A stretch of 64,000 nucleotides of DNA from Pseudomonas sp. ATCC PTA-122608 (GCF_001952855.1 NZ_LPNO01000004.1:113234-177233), one strand, 5' to 3'. Numbered from the stretch's first letter, positions 7,948 to 17,039 are shown. A program made the numbers and translations. The notes: generated by a model not told the origin, from the letters alone.

Positions 7948-8943
7948 ATGGCCGATATCGCCATTTTTGAAGATGACGCGTTCAGTGTTTCCTCGCTGAC
8001 CGCTGCAATTAATGAGCAGGAATATCTTCCAGGACGCATCAGCAGCCTGGGCCTGTTCCGTGAAGAGGGCATCAGCACCCTGACCGTGCAGATCGAGAAG
8101 GATGGCGACACCCTGGCGCTGGTGCCAGCCGGTGAGCGTGGCACCTCGGGCCTGGTTGTCGGCGGGACCAAGCGTCAGATGATTCCCTTCAACACTGTGC
8201 ACCTGCCCGAACGCTTTGCCATCAAGGCGGATGAGATCCAGGGCATCCGAGCTTTTGGCTCGCGCACAGAGTTGCAGTCTGTGCAGGATGTGGTCAACAA
8301 GCGCTTGGCGAAGGCCCGGCGTCAGTTGGATGCCACTCATGAATTCCAGCGCATGGGCGCCCTGAATGGACAAATCCTGGATGCTGACGGCAAGACCTCG
8401 CTGCTGGATATCTACAAGACGTTCGGCGTGGTTCGTAAGAAGCTGCCGATGGGCTTGGGCAACCCGGACACTGAGCTGCGTATCCGTGCCGGTGAAGCGC
8501 TCGATATGCAAGAGGAAGCTCTGGGCAGCATCACCAGCACCGGCTCCCGCGCCTTCTGCGGCAAAAATTTCTGGAACAAGCTGATCGTCCACAAGTCGGT
8601 CAAAGAGACCTACCTCAACACCATGCAGGCCGCGTCCCTGCGTGGCGATGCCCGTGAGAGTTTCGAGTTCGGCGGGATCGTCTGGGAGCGCTATCGCGGC
8701 AAGGTGGCGGGAGTTTCTTTTGTCCATGACGACAAGGCGCTGCTGATTCCTGAAGGCGTCCCGGATCTGTATATCTCGTCCTTTGCACCGGCCGACTATA
8801 TGGAAACGGTCAATACCCAGGGCATCCCGTACTACAGCAAGATCGAGCCGCTGCCGTTCAACAAGGGCGTGGCCGGTGAAGCTCAGTCAAACCCGCTGCA
8901 CCTGTGCACGCGGCCCCTGGCGCAGATCCTGCTGGAGCTCTGA
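7948..8943 (+). CDS. Major capsid protein, lambda gpE family
   Basis: A 331-residue HK97-fold capsid subunit. Family features include the N-terminal MADIAIFEDDAFSVSSLTAAIN, PFNTVHLPERFAIKADEIQGIRAFGS, a long helix QSVQDVVNKRLAKARRQLDATHEFQRMGALNG, and the C-terminal IPYYSKIEPLPFNKGVAGEAQSNPLHLCTRP. I chose ATG 7948 rather than the upstream in-frame start at 7933 because GGAGAG (7935-7940) is correctly spaced from 7948. As the most abundant structural protein it has its own strong ribosome site and a hairpin just upstream. Confidence 0.94.
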   Translation: MADIAIFEDDAFSVSSLTAAINEQEYLPGRISSLGLFREEGISTLTVQIEKDGDTLALVPAGERGTSGLVVGGTKRQMIPFNTVHLPERFAIKADEIQGIRAFGSRTELQSVQDVVNKRLAKARRQLDATHEFQRMGALNGQILDADGKTSLLDIYKTFGVVRKKLPMGLGNPDTELRIRAGEALDMQEEALGSITSTGSRAFCGKNFWNKLIVHKSVKETYLNTMQAASLRGDARESFEFGGIVWERYRGKVAGVSFVHDDKALLIPEGVPDLYISSFAPADYMETVNTQGIPYYSKIEPLPFNKGVAGEAQSNPLHLCTRPLAQILLEL

Positions 8944-8945
8944 CC

Positions 8946-9266
8946 GTGAGCTTTCGCGACCTGGTCGCCGAAGTCGACGCGGTGGTGTTCGAAACACTGG
9001 GCGATACCGCACGGATCGAGGGTCGCGAACAACCAGTGCTCGGCATGTTCGCTGCACCCTGGTTACAGCCCAAGCTCGGCAAGCTGAATACCGGCTTGCG
9101 CGAGCCTCGGTTTGAAATTCGCGTCAGCGATTCGGAGGGCCTTGTGCGTGGGCTGTTGGTCAGCATCGATCTCCCTGCCTTGGATGGCGGCGGCGATTAC
9201 GACCTGCTGCAGTTGGAGCCGAGCGGCGACGGTCTGGTGGCCCTGATCTTGAGGTTACGCCCATGA
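8946..9266 (+). CDS. Head-tail attachment protein, FII-like
   Basis: A 106-residue protein starting at GTG 8946, two bases after the capsid stop. It begins VSFRDLVAEVDAVVFETLGD and carries RFEIRVSDSEG and YDLLQLEPSGDGLVALILR, a beta-rich pattern like the lambda FII/head-tail joining family that completes the connector. Position right after the capsid and before a gpZ-like protein supports this. It overlaps the next gene by 4 nt. Confidence 0.65.
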   Translation: MSFRDLVAEVDAVVFETLGDTARIEGREQPVLGMFAAPWLQPKLGKLNTGLREPRFEIRVSDSEGLVRGLLVSIDLPALDGGGDYDLLQLEPSGDGLVALILRLRP

Positions 9267-9922
9267 GTGTCGGTAGCTACTACAAGCCCTCCGCTGGCGG
9301 CGGGATGATCTCTATCCAGTCCTCGGCCGCAGACCTCCAGGCGTTTCAGGACTTCGCCAAGTTGGTGCCCAAGGCAGCGGCTACGGCGCAACGTCGAGCG
9401 ATAAACAAGACTCTGGGGTGGTTGCGCACGCACATCGCCCGGGCAGTCAGTCGCCAGGAGCGCATTGCTGTTGCGGCGGTGCGTCAGCGGTTGCGCAGTT
9501 ACCCCGTGTCTGGCGGATCTGCGAGCGGCAAGCTGTGGTTTGGTTTAAACGCCATTGAGTCCAGCCGAATCGGACGAGCGCGGCAGACCGGCAGTGGTGT
9601 TTCGGTGGCCGGGCGGCGGTACCAGGGCGCGTTCCTAAAAAAGGTCTACGGCAACAAAGCAGACATCTGGATTCGTACTGCGAGCAAGCATTTCAACGCA
9701 GACGATTATCCCGATAGCACGGTGTCACCCGGTCGAGGGCCAAGTTCAGGGTGGGTTGCGGAAAACGGCAGCCGCTTTCCGCTGGCCAAGGCCAAAGTGT
9801 CTCTGGAGCAAGCCCGTCCGCACTTTGAAAGCTGGGTACAAAAGGCCGATGAACGCTTGCTGGAGATCCTAAAGCAGGAACTCAACTTTGAGCTGCAGAA
9901 GTACCTCAAGAGGAACGGGTAA
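9263..9922 (+). CDS. Minor tail protein Z-like connector protein
   Basis: A 219-residue basic protein. The pattern FAKLVPKAAATAQRRAINKTLGWLRTHIARAVSRQERIAVAAVRQRL followed by KLWFGLNAI is typical of prophage minor tail protein Z (gpZ) proteins, which act at the head-tail junction or tail terminator. The C-terminus is a charged helix (DERLLEILKQELNFELQKYLKRNG). The start ATG 9263 and the stop at 9922 both overlap neighbours, so it is translationally coupled. Confidence 0.75.
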   Translation: MSVGSYYKPSAGGGMISIQSSAADLQAFQDFAKLVPKAAATAQRRAINKTLGWLRTHIARAVSRQERIAVAAVRQRLRSYPVSGGSASGKLWFGLNAIESSRIGRARQTGSGVSVAGRRYQGAFLKKVYGNKADIWIRTASKHFNADDYPDSTVSPGRGPSSGWVAENGSRFPLAKAKVSLEQARPHFESWVQKADERLLEILKQELNFELQKYLKRNG

Positions 9923-10437
9923 TGGCTGACGAACCTTTCAGCTTGGATCAGCTATACCAAGCGGTCGAGCACCACCTGGTGAGGCATCTGCCAGGAGTTC
10001 AGACCGTGAGGGCCTGGCCCGACATCCAGGACCGCATTGCGTTGCCGGCGGTGTTTCTGGAGCTGGCCGAGATTGAGCCCGGTGTCGATATCGGCACGGG
10101 CGAAACTACGTTGGTGTGCAAATTTGAAGCGCGCATCATTGTTGACCCAATCCAGCCCATGCATCAGCAGCAGGCGGTGCAACTCGTTACTCAGCTCGCC
10201 GTCATACTTCGGGCGCAGACCTGGGGGCTTGAAGTCGAACCGGCTGAGTTCGTTCAGGCCGTGCAGGACTGGACTCAGCCGGTGTTGGATGGTTACACCG
10301 TCTGGCTGGTGGAATGGACGCAGCAGGTGTACGTCGGCCCTGAAGAGTGGCCTTGGCCTGATCAGCCACCGGGCATGCTGATATTCGGATTTAACAACAA
10401 TGCCAAAGAGGACTTTGTGCCAGCGGAGGACGTTTGA
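9922..10437 (+). CDS. Phage tail completion/terminator-like protein (unassigned)
   Basis: A 171-residue acidic protein lying between gpZ and the baseplate spike. It shows alternating beta and helix: SLDQLYQAVEHHLVRHLPGV, AVFLELAEIEPGVDIGTGETTLVCKFEARII, QAVQLVTQLAVILRAQTWG, then VYVGPEEWPWPDQPPG. Size, slot and the opening pattern resemble tail terminator or completion proteins, but I recognise no family signature. Its stop overlaps the next gene's TTG start. Confidence 0.55.
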   Translation: MADEPFSLDQLYQAVEHHLVRHLPGVQTVRAWPDIQDRIALPAVFLELAEIEPGVDIGTGETTLVCKFEARIIVDPIQPMHQQQAVQLVTQLAVILRAQTWGLEVEPAEFVQAVQDWTQPVLDGYTVWLVEWTQQVYVGPEEWPWPDQPPGMLIFGFNNNAKEDFVPAEDV

Positions 10438-11000
10438 GCGGCTACGCCAGCGCCCAACATGACCGCATGCTCGCGGGCCTGGTCAAGGCTTGTTATGTGG
10501 TGGCGCTCGATCTGGCTGCCTCTCCACCCATGTGCCGGGTGTCGGATGGCGAATGGGTTAGCGCTTGGGTGCGTTGGCACAGTATCGCAGCCGGGAAGGC
10601 CAGGCACTGGCGGGCGCCGTCTATGGGCGAGCAGGGGACGTTGGTCAGCGCTAGCGGTGACGTGGCACAAGGCACCTTCATTCCCGGGTTGTATGGTAAT
10701 GCCGGCCCCCCGCCGGATAACCGCGATCATGTGGAAGTCTGGCGCTTTGATGACGGCGGTTCACTGATCTACGACTGGCAAGCCAAGAGCTACAGCATCA
10801 CTCTGCCCAGCGGCACGGTGACCATCAAAGTCGCCAGCACTGAGGCGGTCATCACGGACAGCGCCGTGAACGTGACCACCGGCAACATCAACCTGAAAGC
10901 GGCGGTGACCATCGATGGCGCGTTACACGTCACGAAAGGCATCACAAGTGCCGGCGCGATCATTGATGCCGGTGGCAACAGCAACCACCACACGCATTAA
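10434..11000 (+). CDS. Baseplate spike protein V (P2 gpV-like)
   Basis: A 188-residue protein starting at TTG 10434 with AGCGGAGGA upstream; the stop of the previous gene overlaps the start. The order is an N-terminal OB-like domain (GEQGTLVSASGDVAQGTFIPGLYG), a beta-helical repeat region (TVTIKVASTEAVITDSAVNVTTGNINLKAAVTI), and a C-terminal NHHTH. The HxH end is the iron-binding apex motif of P2 gpV-type spikes, the membrane-piercing tip of contractile tails. It marks the switch from lambda-type head genes to P2-type tail genes. Confidence 0.9.
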   Translation: MSGYASAQHDRMLAGLVKACYVVALDLAASPPMCRVSDGEWVSAWVRWHSIAAGKARHWRAPSMGEQGTLVSASGDVAQGTFIPGLYGNAGPPPDNRDHVEVWRFDDGGSLIYDWQAKSYSITLPSGTVTIKVASTEAVITDSAVNVTTGNINLKAAVTIDGALHVTKGITSAGAIIDAGGNSNHHTH

Positions 11001-11014
11001 TTTCAACTTACAAC

Positions 11015-11038
11015 AGCCCACCCAGTGTGGGCTTTTTC
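11015..11038 (+). terminator. Terminator-like hairpin after gpV
   Basis: AGCCCAC (11015-11021) pairs with GTGGGCT (11027-11033), then TTTTC. It lies 19 nt before the next start. Confidence 0.65.
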
Positions 11039-11056
11039 ATATCTGGAGTGTGCCTT

Positions 11057-11332
11057 ATGAGTAAGTCTAAGACTGAGGGTGATGCTGCCGTCAGCGAAGC
11101 CATTGCAGTACCGGGAGTGAAACCAGCACCGGTGGGGTTTCCCGCAACGGCTGGCCCGGTTGCGTCTGACGCAACCTTACGTATTTTTCGCGATAAGGTT
11201 TTCACCTCTCGCACCTTGATCATGCCGAGCGGCGGCCAGCTTGCTGTCGTTGCTAGTCGCGTTACGGCTGGCGACGATGATCAATATGCCTTCTTGAAAG
11301 CGCATCCAGATCTGGAGCAATTGCTGGAGTAA
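11057..11332 (+). CDS. Hypothetical small tail-region protein
   Basis: A 91-residue protein beginning MSKSKTEGDAAV, with CTGGAGTG upstream. The N-terminal 35 residues are low-complexity (Ala/Pro/Val/Gly); the rest (LRIFRDKVFTSRTLIMPSGGQLAVVASRVTAGDDDQYAFLKAHPDLEQLLE) looks like a small folded domain. It sits between the spike and gpW genes, so a baseplate or accessory tail role is likely from position only. Confidence 0.6.
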   Translation: MSKSKTEGDAAVSEAIAVPGVKPAPVGFPATAGPVASDATLRIFRDKVFTSRTLIMPSGGQLAVVASRVTAGDDDQYAFLKAHPDLEQLLE

Positions 11333-11336
11333 TTAA

Positions 11337-11663
11337 ATGATCGGAATGGACCGCCATACAGGCCTGCCTATTTCCGGCGTCGCGCATTTACGCCAGTCCG
11401 TTACAGACATCTTGAGCACGCCGTTGGGCAGTCGTCGGCACCGTATGGATTACGGCAGCAAGCTGCGCCGGTTTGTTGACTTGCCCGTTAATGAGGGCTG
11501 GAAAAGCTCCGTACAGGCAGAAGTTGCTAGGGCCTTGGGGCGCTGGGAGCCGCGTTTGAAGCTGGATCAGGTGCGCGTCATTTCCGTTATCGGCGGGCAA
11601 ATCAACCTGAAAATCGCCGGTGAGTACCTGGGCGACAGCGTCATGTTGGAGGTGGGCGTATGA
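11337..11663 (+). CDS. Baseplate wedge protein W (gpW/gp25 family)
   Basis: A 108-residue protein with the gp25-like pattern: MDRHTGLPISGVAHLRQSVTDILSTPLGSRRHRMDYGSKLRRFVDLPVN, including the family's STPLGSR and YGS segments. In P2-type tails gpW, with J and I, builds the baseplate wedge. The fold (gp25, also TssE in type VI secretion) contacts the first sheath ring. It overlaps gpJ by 4 nt. Confidence 0.92.
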   Translation: MIGMDRHTGLPISGVAHLRQSVTDILSTPLGSRRHRMDYGSKLRRFVDLPVNEGWKSSVQAEVARALGRWEPRLKLDQVRVISVIGGQINLKIAGEYLGDSVMLEVGV

Positions 11664-12541
11664 GTATCGTTGATTTGTCGTCGTTGCCGGCGCCGAGCGT
11701 GTTGGAGCCTCTGGACTTCGAAGAGGTTTATCAGGAAGGGCTGGGCGTCTTTCGCGGGTACATGGGCGGCAACTGGACCGCCGCGCTTGAAAGCGATCCG
11801 GTGACTAAGGTGCTTGAGCTCGGCGCTTACATCAAGGTCGGCAACCGTGCGCGGGTCAATGACGCTGGCAAAGCACTGTTACTGGCACACGCCATAGGCG
11901 GTGACCTCGATCACTTGGGGGCCAACGTCAATCTGAAGCGGCTGGTCATTCAAGCCGAGGATCTGCTGGCGGTGCCACCGGTGCCGGAGGCCAAGGAGGA
12001 CGACGATCCGTTTCGCGAGCGTATCCAGTTGGCCTATGAAGGATTGACCACGGCAGGTCCGCGTAACAGCTACATCCTGCACGCACGCAACGCCTCGGGG
12101 TTGGTGGCAGATGCCACGGCCGAAAGCCCGGCCCCGTGTTTCGTTACGGTAACGGTGCTGGGTTTGGATGGGGAAGGCGAGGCGTCGCCGGAGCTGCTGA
12201 CGACTGTGGCCACCGCGCTGAATGACGACGACGTGCGGCCGGTAGGGGATCGGGTGACAGTGCAGAGCGCGCAAGTGATCCGCTACCGAGTTAACGCGAT
12301 TCTGCACATGGCCAGCGCCGGCCCCGAAGCGGATGCCAGTTTGGCCGAGGCGAAAAGTCGATTGGCGGCCTGGATCAATCCGCGCAAACGGCTGGGCGTC
12401 GAGGTCGCCCGGTCCGCTGTAGACGCTCAGTTGCACGTTGCCGGCGTTTCTCGGGTGGAGCTGACAGGCTGGCAGGACTTGGTGCCCACCAAGGCGCAGG
12501 CGGCGTTCTGTACGGGCTACACCGTGAATCTGGCGGTCTGA
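11660..12541 (+). CDS. Baseplate assembly protein J (P2 gpJ/gp47 family)
   Basis: A 293-residue baseplate wedge protein. Diagnostic stretches are LGAYIKVGNRARVNDAGKALLLAHAIGGDLDHLGANVNLKRL, FRERIQLAYEGLTTAGPRNSYILHARNASG and VTVLGLDGEGEASPELLTTVATALNDDDVRPVGDRVTV. Length and order match P2 gpJ. It is coupled to gpW upstream and lies 1 nt from gpI downstream. Confidence 0.93.
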   Translation: MSIVDLSSLPAPSVLEPLDFEEVYQEGLGVFRGYMGGNWTAALESDPVTKVLELGAYIKVGNRARVNDAGKALLLAHAIGGDLDHLGANVNLKRLVIQAEDLLAVPPVPEAKEDDDPFRERIQLAYEGLTTAGPRNSYILHARNASGLVADATAESPAPCFVTVTVLGLDGEGEASPELLTTVATALNDDDVRPVGDRVTVQSAQVIRYRVNAILHMASAGPEADASLAEAKSRLAAWINPRKRLGVEVARSAVDAQLHVAGVSRVELTGWQDLVPTKAQAAFCTGYTVNLAV

Positions 12542-12542
12542 T

Positions 12543-13148
12543 ATGAAAAGCCTACTGCCGATCAATAGCTCGCAACTGGAACGGGCCATAGAGGCCGCGT
12601 TTTTCGAGAAGACGATTGTCCCGCTGCGCGACCTCTACAACGCCGATACCTGTCCGGTGCATTTGCTACCGCATCTGGCGTGGGCATGGTCGGTGGATCG
12701 CTGGGACTACCGATGGACCGAGGCGGTCAAGCGCGGAGCCATTAAGGCCTCTTACTACATCCATGCCCACAAAGGGACCATCGGCGCGCTGCGCCGGGTG
12801 GTCGAGCCCCTGGGCTACCTGATTGAAATTATCGAGTGGTTCAACACCGATCCGGAGGGCGTGCCGGGCACTTTCGCGCTGACGGTCGGTGTCCTCGATA
12901 CCGGTATCACCGAGGAAATGTATCAGGAACTTGAACGCCTGATCGACGACGCCAGGCCGGTCACTCGCCACCTGACGGGTCTAGCAATCAGCCTGGAAAC
13001 CCAAGGCCTATTAGGCGTAGGCGTGACGGTTTATGAAGGCGATGAAATCAGCGTCTATCCGCCAATGCAACGCCACATTGAAGTCACCGGCTATCTCGGA
13101 GCCGTTGCCCGCGAACACACCATTGATACCCTGGACGTGTACCCATGA
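12543..13148 (+). CDS. Phage tail protein I (P2 gpI)
   Basis: A 201-residue protein with the gpI pattern LLPINSSQLERAIEAAFFEKTIVPLRDLYNADTCPVHLLPHLAWAWSVDRWDYRW, then KGTIGALRRVVEPLGYLIEIIEWF. gpI completes the V-W-J-I baseplate set and links it to the tail fibre. Its stop overlaps the fibre start by 4 nt. Confidence 0.93.
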   Translation: MKSLLPINSSQLERAIEAAFFEKTIVPLRDLYNADTCPVHLLPHLAWAWSVDRWDYRWTEAVKRGAIKASYYIHAHKGTIGALRRVVEPLGYLIEIIEWFNTDPEGVPGTFALTVGVLDTGITEEMYQELERLIDDARPVTRHLTGLAISLETQGLLGVGVTVYEGDEISVYPPMQRHIEVTGYLGAVAREHTIDTLDVYP

Positions 13149-15103
13149 TCGATTCCAACTCGCAGTTTTTTGCCATCCTCACCGCTGTCGGTGAAGCCAA
13201 GCAGGCCAATGCAAACGCCTTGGGCGTTCCGTGGAAACTCACACACTTAGGTGTCGGCGATGCGAGCGGCACAGACCCCGTTCCCAGTCGCCTGCAAACC
13301 AAACTGATCAACGAGCGCCGCCGCGCGCCACTCAATCAGCTCAAAATCGATCCCGCCAATCCCTCGGTATTGGTCGCCGAGCAGGTAATCCCCGCCGATG
13401 TAGGTGGCTGGTGGGTGCGCGAGATTGGCCTTTACGATTCCGACGGCGATTTAGTGGCAGTAGCTAACTGCGCGCCGAGCTTCAAGCCGCTGCTGGCTCA
13501 AGGCTCCGGCCGCACGCAGATCGTGCGTATGAACTTCATTGTTTCCAGCATCACCAACGTGGTGTTGAAGATCGATCCTGCGATTGTCCTGGCCACTCGC
13601 GAGTACGTGGACCTTTCCATCGAAGCGGTCCTACCGCCGAATAAAACGCCTGGCACTTGGTTTCAAGTCACGACGGACAAGCGTGGCGTAGTTGTGTCTG
13701 GTCGTAATCCAAGCACTTTAGAGGGGTTCGGCATTACCAATGCGCTGGCGATTGGTCAGTATGGTTTGGGGGCGACGAGTGCACCGGTGATGGGGGTCGA
13801 TACCATCGGCCTGCCTGGTGGTTTTTACTACTATGGCGCTGGCGGGACCACCTTCGGAAATAACGTAGGTCTGGTAAACATCCCCTATGGCGCCAACACG
13901 TATGCCGGCCAAATTGGTTTCGAGCAAGGCAACACAGAACCAAGAATTTTAGTGCGCGGCGGTAAATCGGCCAACGTATGGACAGCGACTCGCGAGCTAT
14001 TTCACACCGGCAACTTTGACCCGACCACCAAGGCGAACAAGGCTACTACCCTGGCTGGCTATGGCATCACCAACGCCTACACGATGGGCCAGATAGATAG
14101 CGCGCTTAACCTCAAAGCTCCGCTTGCTAGCCCTGTTTTCACTGGTGCACCGGGATGTCCAACCGCCCCCAACGGGTCCAACAACTCTTTGCTGGCTAAC
14201 ACTGCCTTTGTGCAAAAGTCTGTCCAAGACGCGATCACAGCGGTAATGGACGGAGCACCGGGTGCGCTCGACACGCTCAAAGAGCTGGCTACGGCTCTGG
14301 GAAATGATCCGAATTTTTCCACCACTATCTTGACCGCGCTAAATGGAAAAGCGGCTAAAGCAACCACGCTCGCGGGCTACAGCATCACTGATGCACTGTC
14401 GATTGGTCAGTACGGTTTGGGCGCTACTGCTGCGCCAATGATGGGAATCGATACGGTTGGCTTACCAGGCGGTTTTTATTATTACGGCGATGGCGGCACC
14501 GGCTTTGCCAACAACGTCGGTCTGGTCAACATTCCATATGGCAACTCAGGGTACGCCGGTCAGATCGGCTTTCGGCAAGGGTTGGTCGAACCTGATATCT
14601 ACGTTCGTGGTGGCCGTTCTAATGGCGTATGGGGCAACACTCGTAAGCTATGGCACACCGGGAACCTTGACCCGAATAACATCCTACCGCCGGGAACTAC
14701 CATCGCCTTTGCCGGGCCAAGCGTTCCTGTAGGGTTCCTCAAGGAAAACGGCTCGGCGGTTTCGCGTACTGCGTATGCAAATCTGTTCGCTGCAATCGGC
14801 ACAACCTATGGCGCGGGCGACGGCAGCACGACGTTCAACCTTCCCGACAGCCGTGGCGAATTTATTCGAGGTGCTGACGATGGCCGGGGAATTGATCCAG
14901 GCCGGGCGGTAGGTAGCTGGCAAGACTCCCAAAACAAGGACCACAGCCACCTGTATGGCGCTGTCCACAGTACCAACTATGGCCTCAGTGCAACCGGTAT
15001 CGCAGGGGTGAGCCCAGGTCAGGTTCAGTATTCGACCTCGTCCTCCGGCGGAAGCGAGGCCCGCCCACGCAGCACCGCGCGACTTATGTGCATCAAATAC
15101 TGA
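13145..15103 (+). CDS. Tail fibre with duplicated central block and collar domain
   Basis: A 652-residue receptor-binding fibre. The N-terminal 170 residues (SQFFAILTAVGEAKQANANALGVPWKLTHLGVGD; GGWWVREIGLYDSDGDLVAVANC) are the P2 gpH-like baseplate-binding domain. A central block of about 100 residues occurs twice (about 195-295 and 412-512), each starting IGQYGLGAT and ending in a HTGN-F/L-DP motif. A collar domain follows (PPGTTIAFAGPSVPVGFLKENGSAVSRTAYANLF; FNLPDSRGEFIRG), and the protein ends TARLMCIKY. The duplication is also visible in DNA. Such fibres set host range and are often swapped or expanded. Confidence 0.88.
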   Translation: MIDSNSQFFAILTAVGEAKQANANALGVPWKLTHLGVGDASGTDPVPSRLQTKLINERRRAPLNQLKIDPANPSVLVAEQVIPADVGGWWVREIGLYDSDGDLVAVANCAPSFKPLLAQGSGRTQIVRMNFIVSSITNVVLKIDPAIVLATREYVDLSIEAVLPPNKTPGTWFQVTTDKRGVVVSGRNPSTLEGFGITNALAIGQYGLGATSAPVMGVDTIGLPGGFYYYGAGGTTFGNNVGLVNIPYGANTYAGQIGFEQGNTEPRILVRGGKSANVWTATRELFHTGNFDPTTKANKATTLAGYGITNAYTMGQIDSALNLKAPLASPVFTGAPGCPTAPNGSNNSLLANTAFVQKSVQDAITAVMDGAPGALDTLKELATALGNDPNFSTTILTALNGKAAKATTLAGYSITDALSIGQYGLGATAAPMMGIDTVGLPGGFYYYGDGGTGFANNVGLVNIPYGNSGYAGQIGFRQGLVEPDIYVRGGRSNGVWGNTRKLWHTGNLDPNNILPPGTTIAFAGPSVPVGFLKENGSAVSRTAYANLFAAIGTTYGAGDGSTTFNLPDSRGEFIRGADDGRGIDPGRAVGSWQDSQNKDHSHLYGAVHSTNYGLSATGIAGVSPGQVQYSTSSSGGSEARPRSTARLMCIKY

Positions 15104-15111
15104 GGTGATCC

Positions 15112-15711
15112 ATGAATGAATCCACGCTGGTGGTGTACCAGGCCCACCCCCTTACCGGCGAATATCTCGGGCCTTGCCATGCCGACCCAGATCCACTTGA
15201 GGAGGGACACTGGTTAATCCCTGCTATGGCATTTGCTGAGCCCCCACCCGATGCGGAACCGGGTTTTGCAGCTGTGCATGTAGCTGACAGCAATCTGGTC
15301 TGGAGTCTGGTTCCTGATCATCGGGGCATTGTCTATCAGACAGACACAGGTCAGGCGACGCAGTGGCAGGAGCTGGGAACGCTCCCCGAAAGTGTGACCG
15401 CAATACCCTATCCGGGAATGGGTTATCGCTGGGACACTGCCGAGTGGGTGCTCGACGACAACTTGCGCCAAGCGGGCTTGATCATGGCAGAGCGTCTGTG
15501 GCGAGATACCGAAATCGAAGCGGTCAAATGGCTTCGGGAGCGTCACCGCGACCAACAGGAAATCGGTGTAGCACCAACGCTCTCGGCGATCCAGTTTCAT
15601 GAACTACTCGTGTACATCCAAGCGCTTCGCGATTGGCCGCAGGCCTCCGCGTTCCCAGCATCAGATGAACGCCCCGGCGTACCCGAGTGGATTGCCGACC
15701 AGTCGCAGTAA
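15112..15711 (+). CDS. Tail fibre assembly chaperone-like protein
   Basis: A 199-residue protein directly after the fibre, starting at ATG 15112 (AGGTGATCC upstream). It has an N-terminal part common in fibre-linked proteins (VVYQAHPLTGEYLGPCHADPDPLEEGHWLIPAMAFAEPPP) and a C-terminal chaperone part (WLRERHRDQQEIGVAPTLSAIQFHELLVYIQALRDWPQ). The second resembles the tail assembly chaperone (APC) family. Likely role: folding or trimerisation of the adjacent fibre. It could contain a minor fibre tip segment as well. Confidence 0.72.
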   Translation: MNESTLVVYQAHPLTGEYLGPCHADPDPLEEGHWLIPAMAFAEPPPDAEPGFAAVHVADSNLVWSLVPDHRGIVYQTDTGQATQWQELGTLPESVTAIPYPGMGYRWDTAEWVLDDNLRQAGLIMAERLWRDTEIEAVKWLRERHRDQQEIGVAPTLSAIQFHELLVYIQALRDWPQASAFPASDERPGVPEWIADQSQ

Positions 15712-15814
15712 CCTCGCCAGTACCGGTATCCATTCAACTTACAGGCCCCCGCGCTCGCCCAAGCCGAAAAATACCCAGCTATGTTGGGGTGTTTTTATCC
15801 CTGTTAAACCTTGA

Positions 15815-15838
15815 AAGCCTCGCTTGTGCGGGGCTTTT
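15815..15838 (+). terminator. Terminator-like hairpin before the sheath
   Basis: AAGCCTCGC (15815-15823) pairs with GCGGGGCTT (15828-15836), then TT. A second weaker hairpin with a T-run is at 15771-15795. The sheath start follows at 15861. Confidence 0.6.
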
Positions 15839-15860
15839 CCAATTCTGGAGATTGACCTTT

Positions 15861-17027
15861 ATGAGTTTCTTTCACGGCGTCACCACGACTTCGGTTGATA
15901 CCGGCGCACGCACCATCTCGCTGCCGTCGTCGTCGATCATTGGGCTGTGCGACACCTTCGCCCCGGGCGTCCTCGGCGGCGGTACTGCCAAGGCCGGCGA
16001 GTTGAAGTTGATCACCACCGAGCGCGAAGCCATCGCCGCTTTTGGCGCTGACTCGGCGATCACTAAGGCTTGTAAGGCGATCTATACCAAGACCAAGGCG
16101 GTAATCGTCGCTATCGGCGTGCCGAAGCTGGAAGACTCCGCGCTGCAAACCTCGGCGATTATCGGCGGTGTTTTGGCGTCGGGTCAGCGCACCGGCCTGC
16201 AAGCTTTGCTCGATGGCAAAAGCCTGTTCAACGCGCAGCCGCGACTGTTGATTGCGCCGGGTCATACAGCCACTCAGGCGGTTGCCACCGCGCTCGATAG
16301 CCTGGCGCAGAAGCTCCGGGCTATCGGCATTCTCGACGGTCCTGGCACTACGGACGAGGCCGCCATGCTTTACGCCGATAACTTCGGCAGCCGTAACCTG
16401 TTCATGGTTGACCCCGGTGTTCAGTACTGGGACACCGACCTCAGCAAGACCGTGGACGCCCCGGGTTCAGCCTGGGCCGCTGGCTTGTTTGCCTGGACAG
16501 ATGCGGAGTACGGCTTCTGGGCCTCGCCGTCGAACAAGGAATTTACCGGCATCACCGGCACGACCCGGGCTGTGGAGTATCTGGACGGTGACGCGACGTG
16601 CCGGGCCAACCTGCTAAACAACGCCAATATCGCAACGATCATCCGCGATGACGGCTATCGCCTATGGGGTAACCGCACCTTGTCGAGTGATCCCAAGTGG
16701 GCCTTCGTTACCCGTGTTCGTACGCTGTTCATCCTCATGGATGCGGTGCAGGCCGGCCACAAGTGGGCGGTAGACCGCTCAATCACCAAGACCTACGTCA
16801 AGGATGTGACGGACGGCCTGGAAGCCTTCATGCGCGACCTGAAAGCCCAGGGCGCAATTATCAACTTCGAAGTTTTCCCGGACACCGAGCTGAACACGGC
16901 CAGCCAAATTGCCCAGGGCAAGGTTTATTGGCGCATCCGTTTCACCGACGTACCGCCGGCCGAAAACCCGAATTTCCTTTTCGAAGTCACCGATCAGTGG
17001 ATGACCGAAGTTCTTGAAGCAGCCTAA
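15861..17027 (+). CDS. Contractile tail sheath protein (P2 FI-like)
   Basis: A 388-residue sheath subunit. The N-terminus SFFHGVTTTSVDTGARTISLPSSSIIGLCDTF, the core ALDSLAQKLRAIGILDGPGTTDEAAMLYADNFGSRNLFMVDPGVQYWD, and the C-terminal AQGKVYWRIRFTDVPPAENPNFLFEVTDQWMTEVLEAA match the P2-type sheath family. The reading frame extends upstream, but ATG 15861 has CTGGAG correctly placed and begins at the family's usual N-terminus. It proves that the prophage tail is contractile (myovirus type), in contrast with its lambda-type head. Confidence 0.93.
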   Translation: MSFFHGVTTTSVDTGARTISLPSSSIIGLCDTFAPGVLGGGTAKAGELKLITTEREAIAAFGADSAITKACKAIYTKTKAVIVAIGVPKLEDSALQTSAIIGGVLASGQRTGLQALLDGKSLFNAQPRLLIAPGHTATQAVATALDSLAQKLRAIGILDGPGTTDEAAMLYADNFGSRNLFMVDPGVQYWDTDLSKTVDAPGSAWAAGLFAWTDAEYGFWASPSNKEFTGITGTTRAVEYLDGDATCRANLLNNANIATIIRDDGYRLWGNRTLSSDPKWAFVTRVRTLFILMDAVQAGHKWAVDRSITKTYVKDVTDGLEAFMRDLKAQGAIINFEVFPDTELNTASQIAQGKVYWRIRFTDVPPAENPNFLFEVTDQWMTEVLEAA

Positions 17028-17039
17028 GGGGCACCGTCA

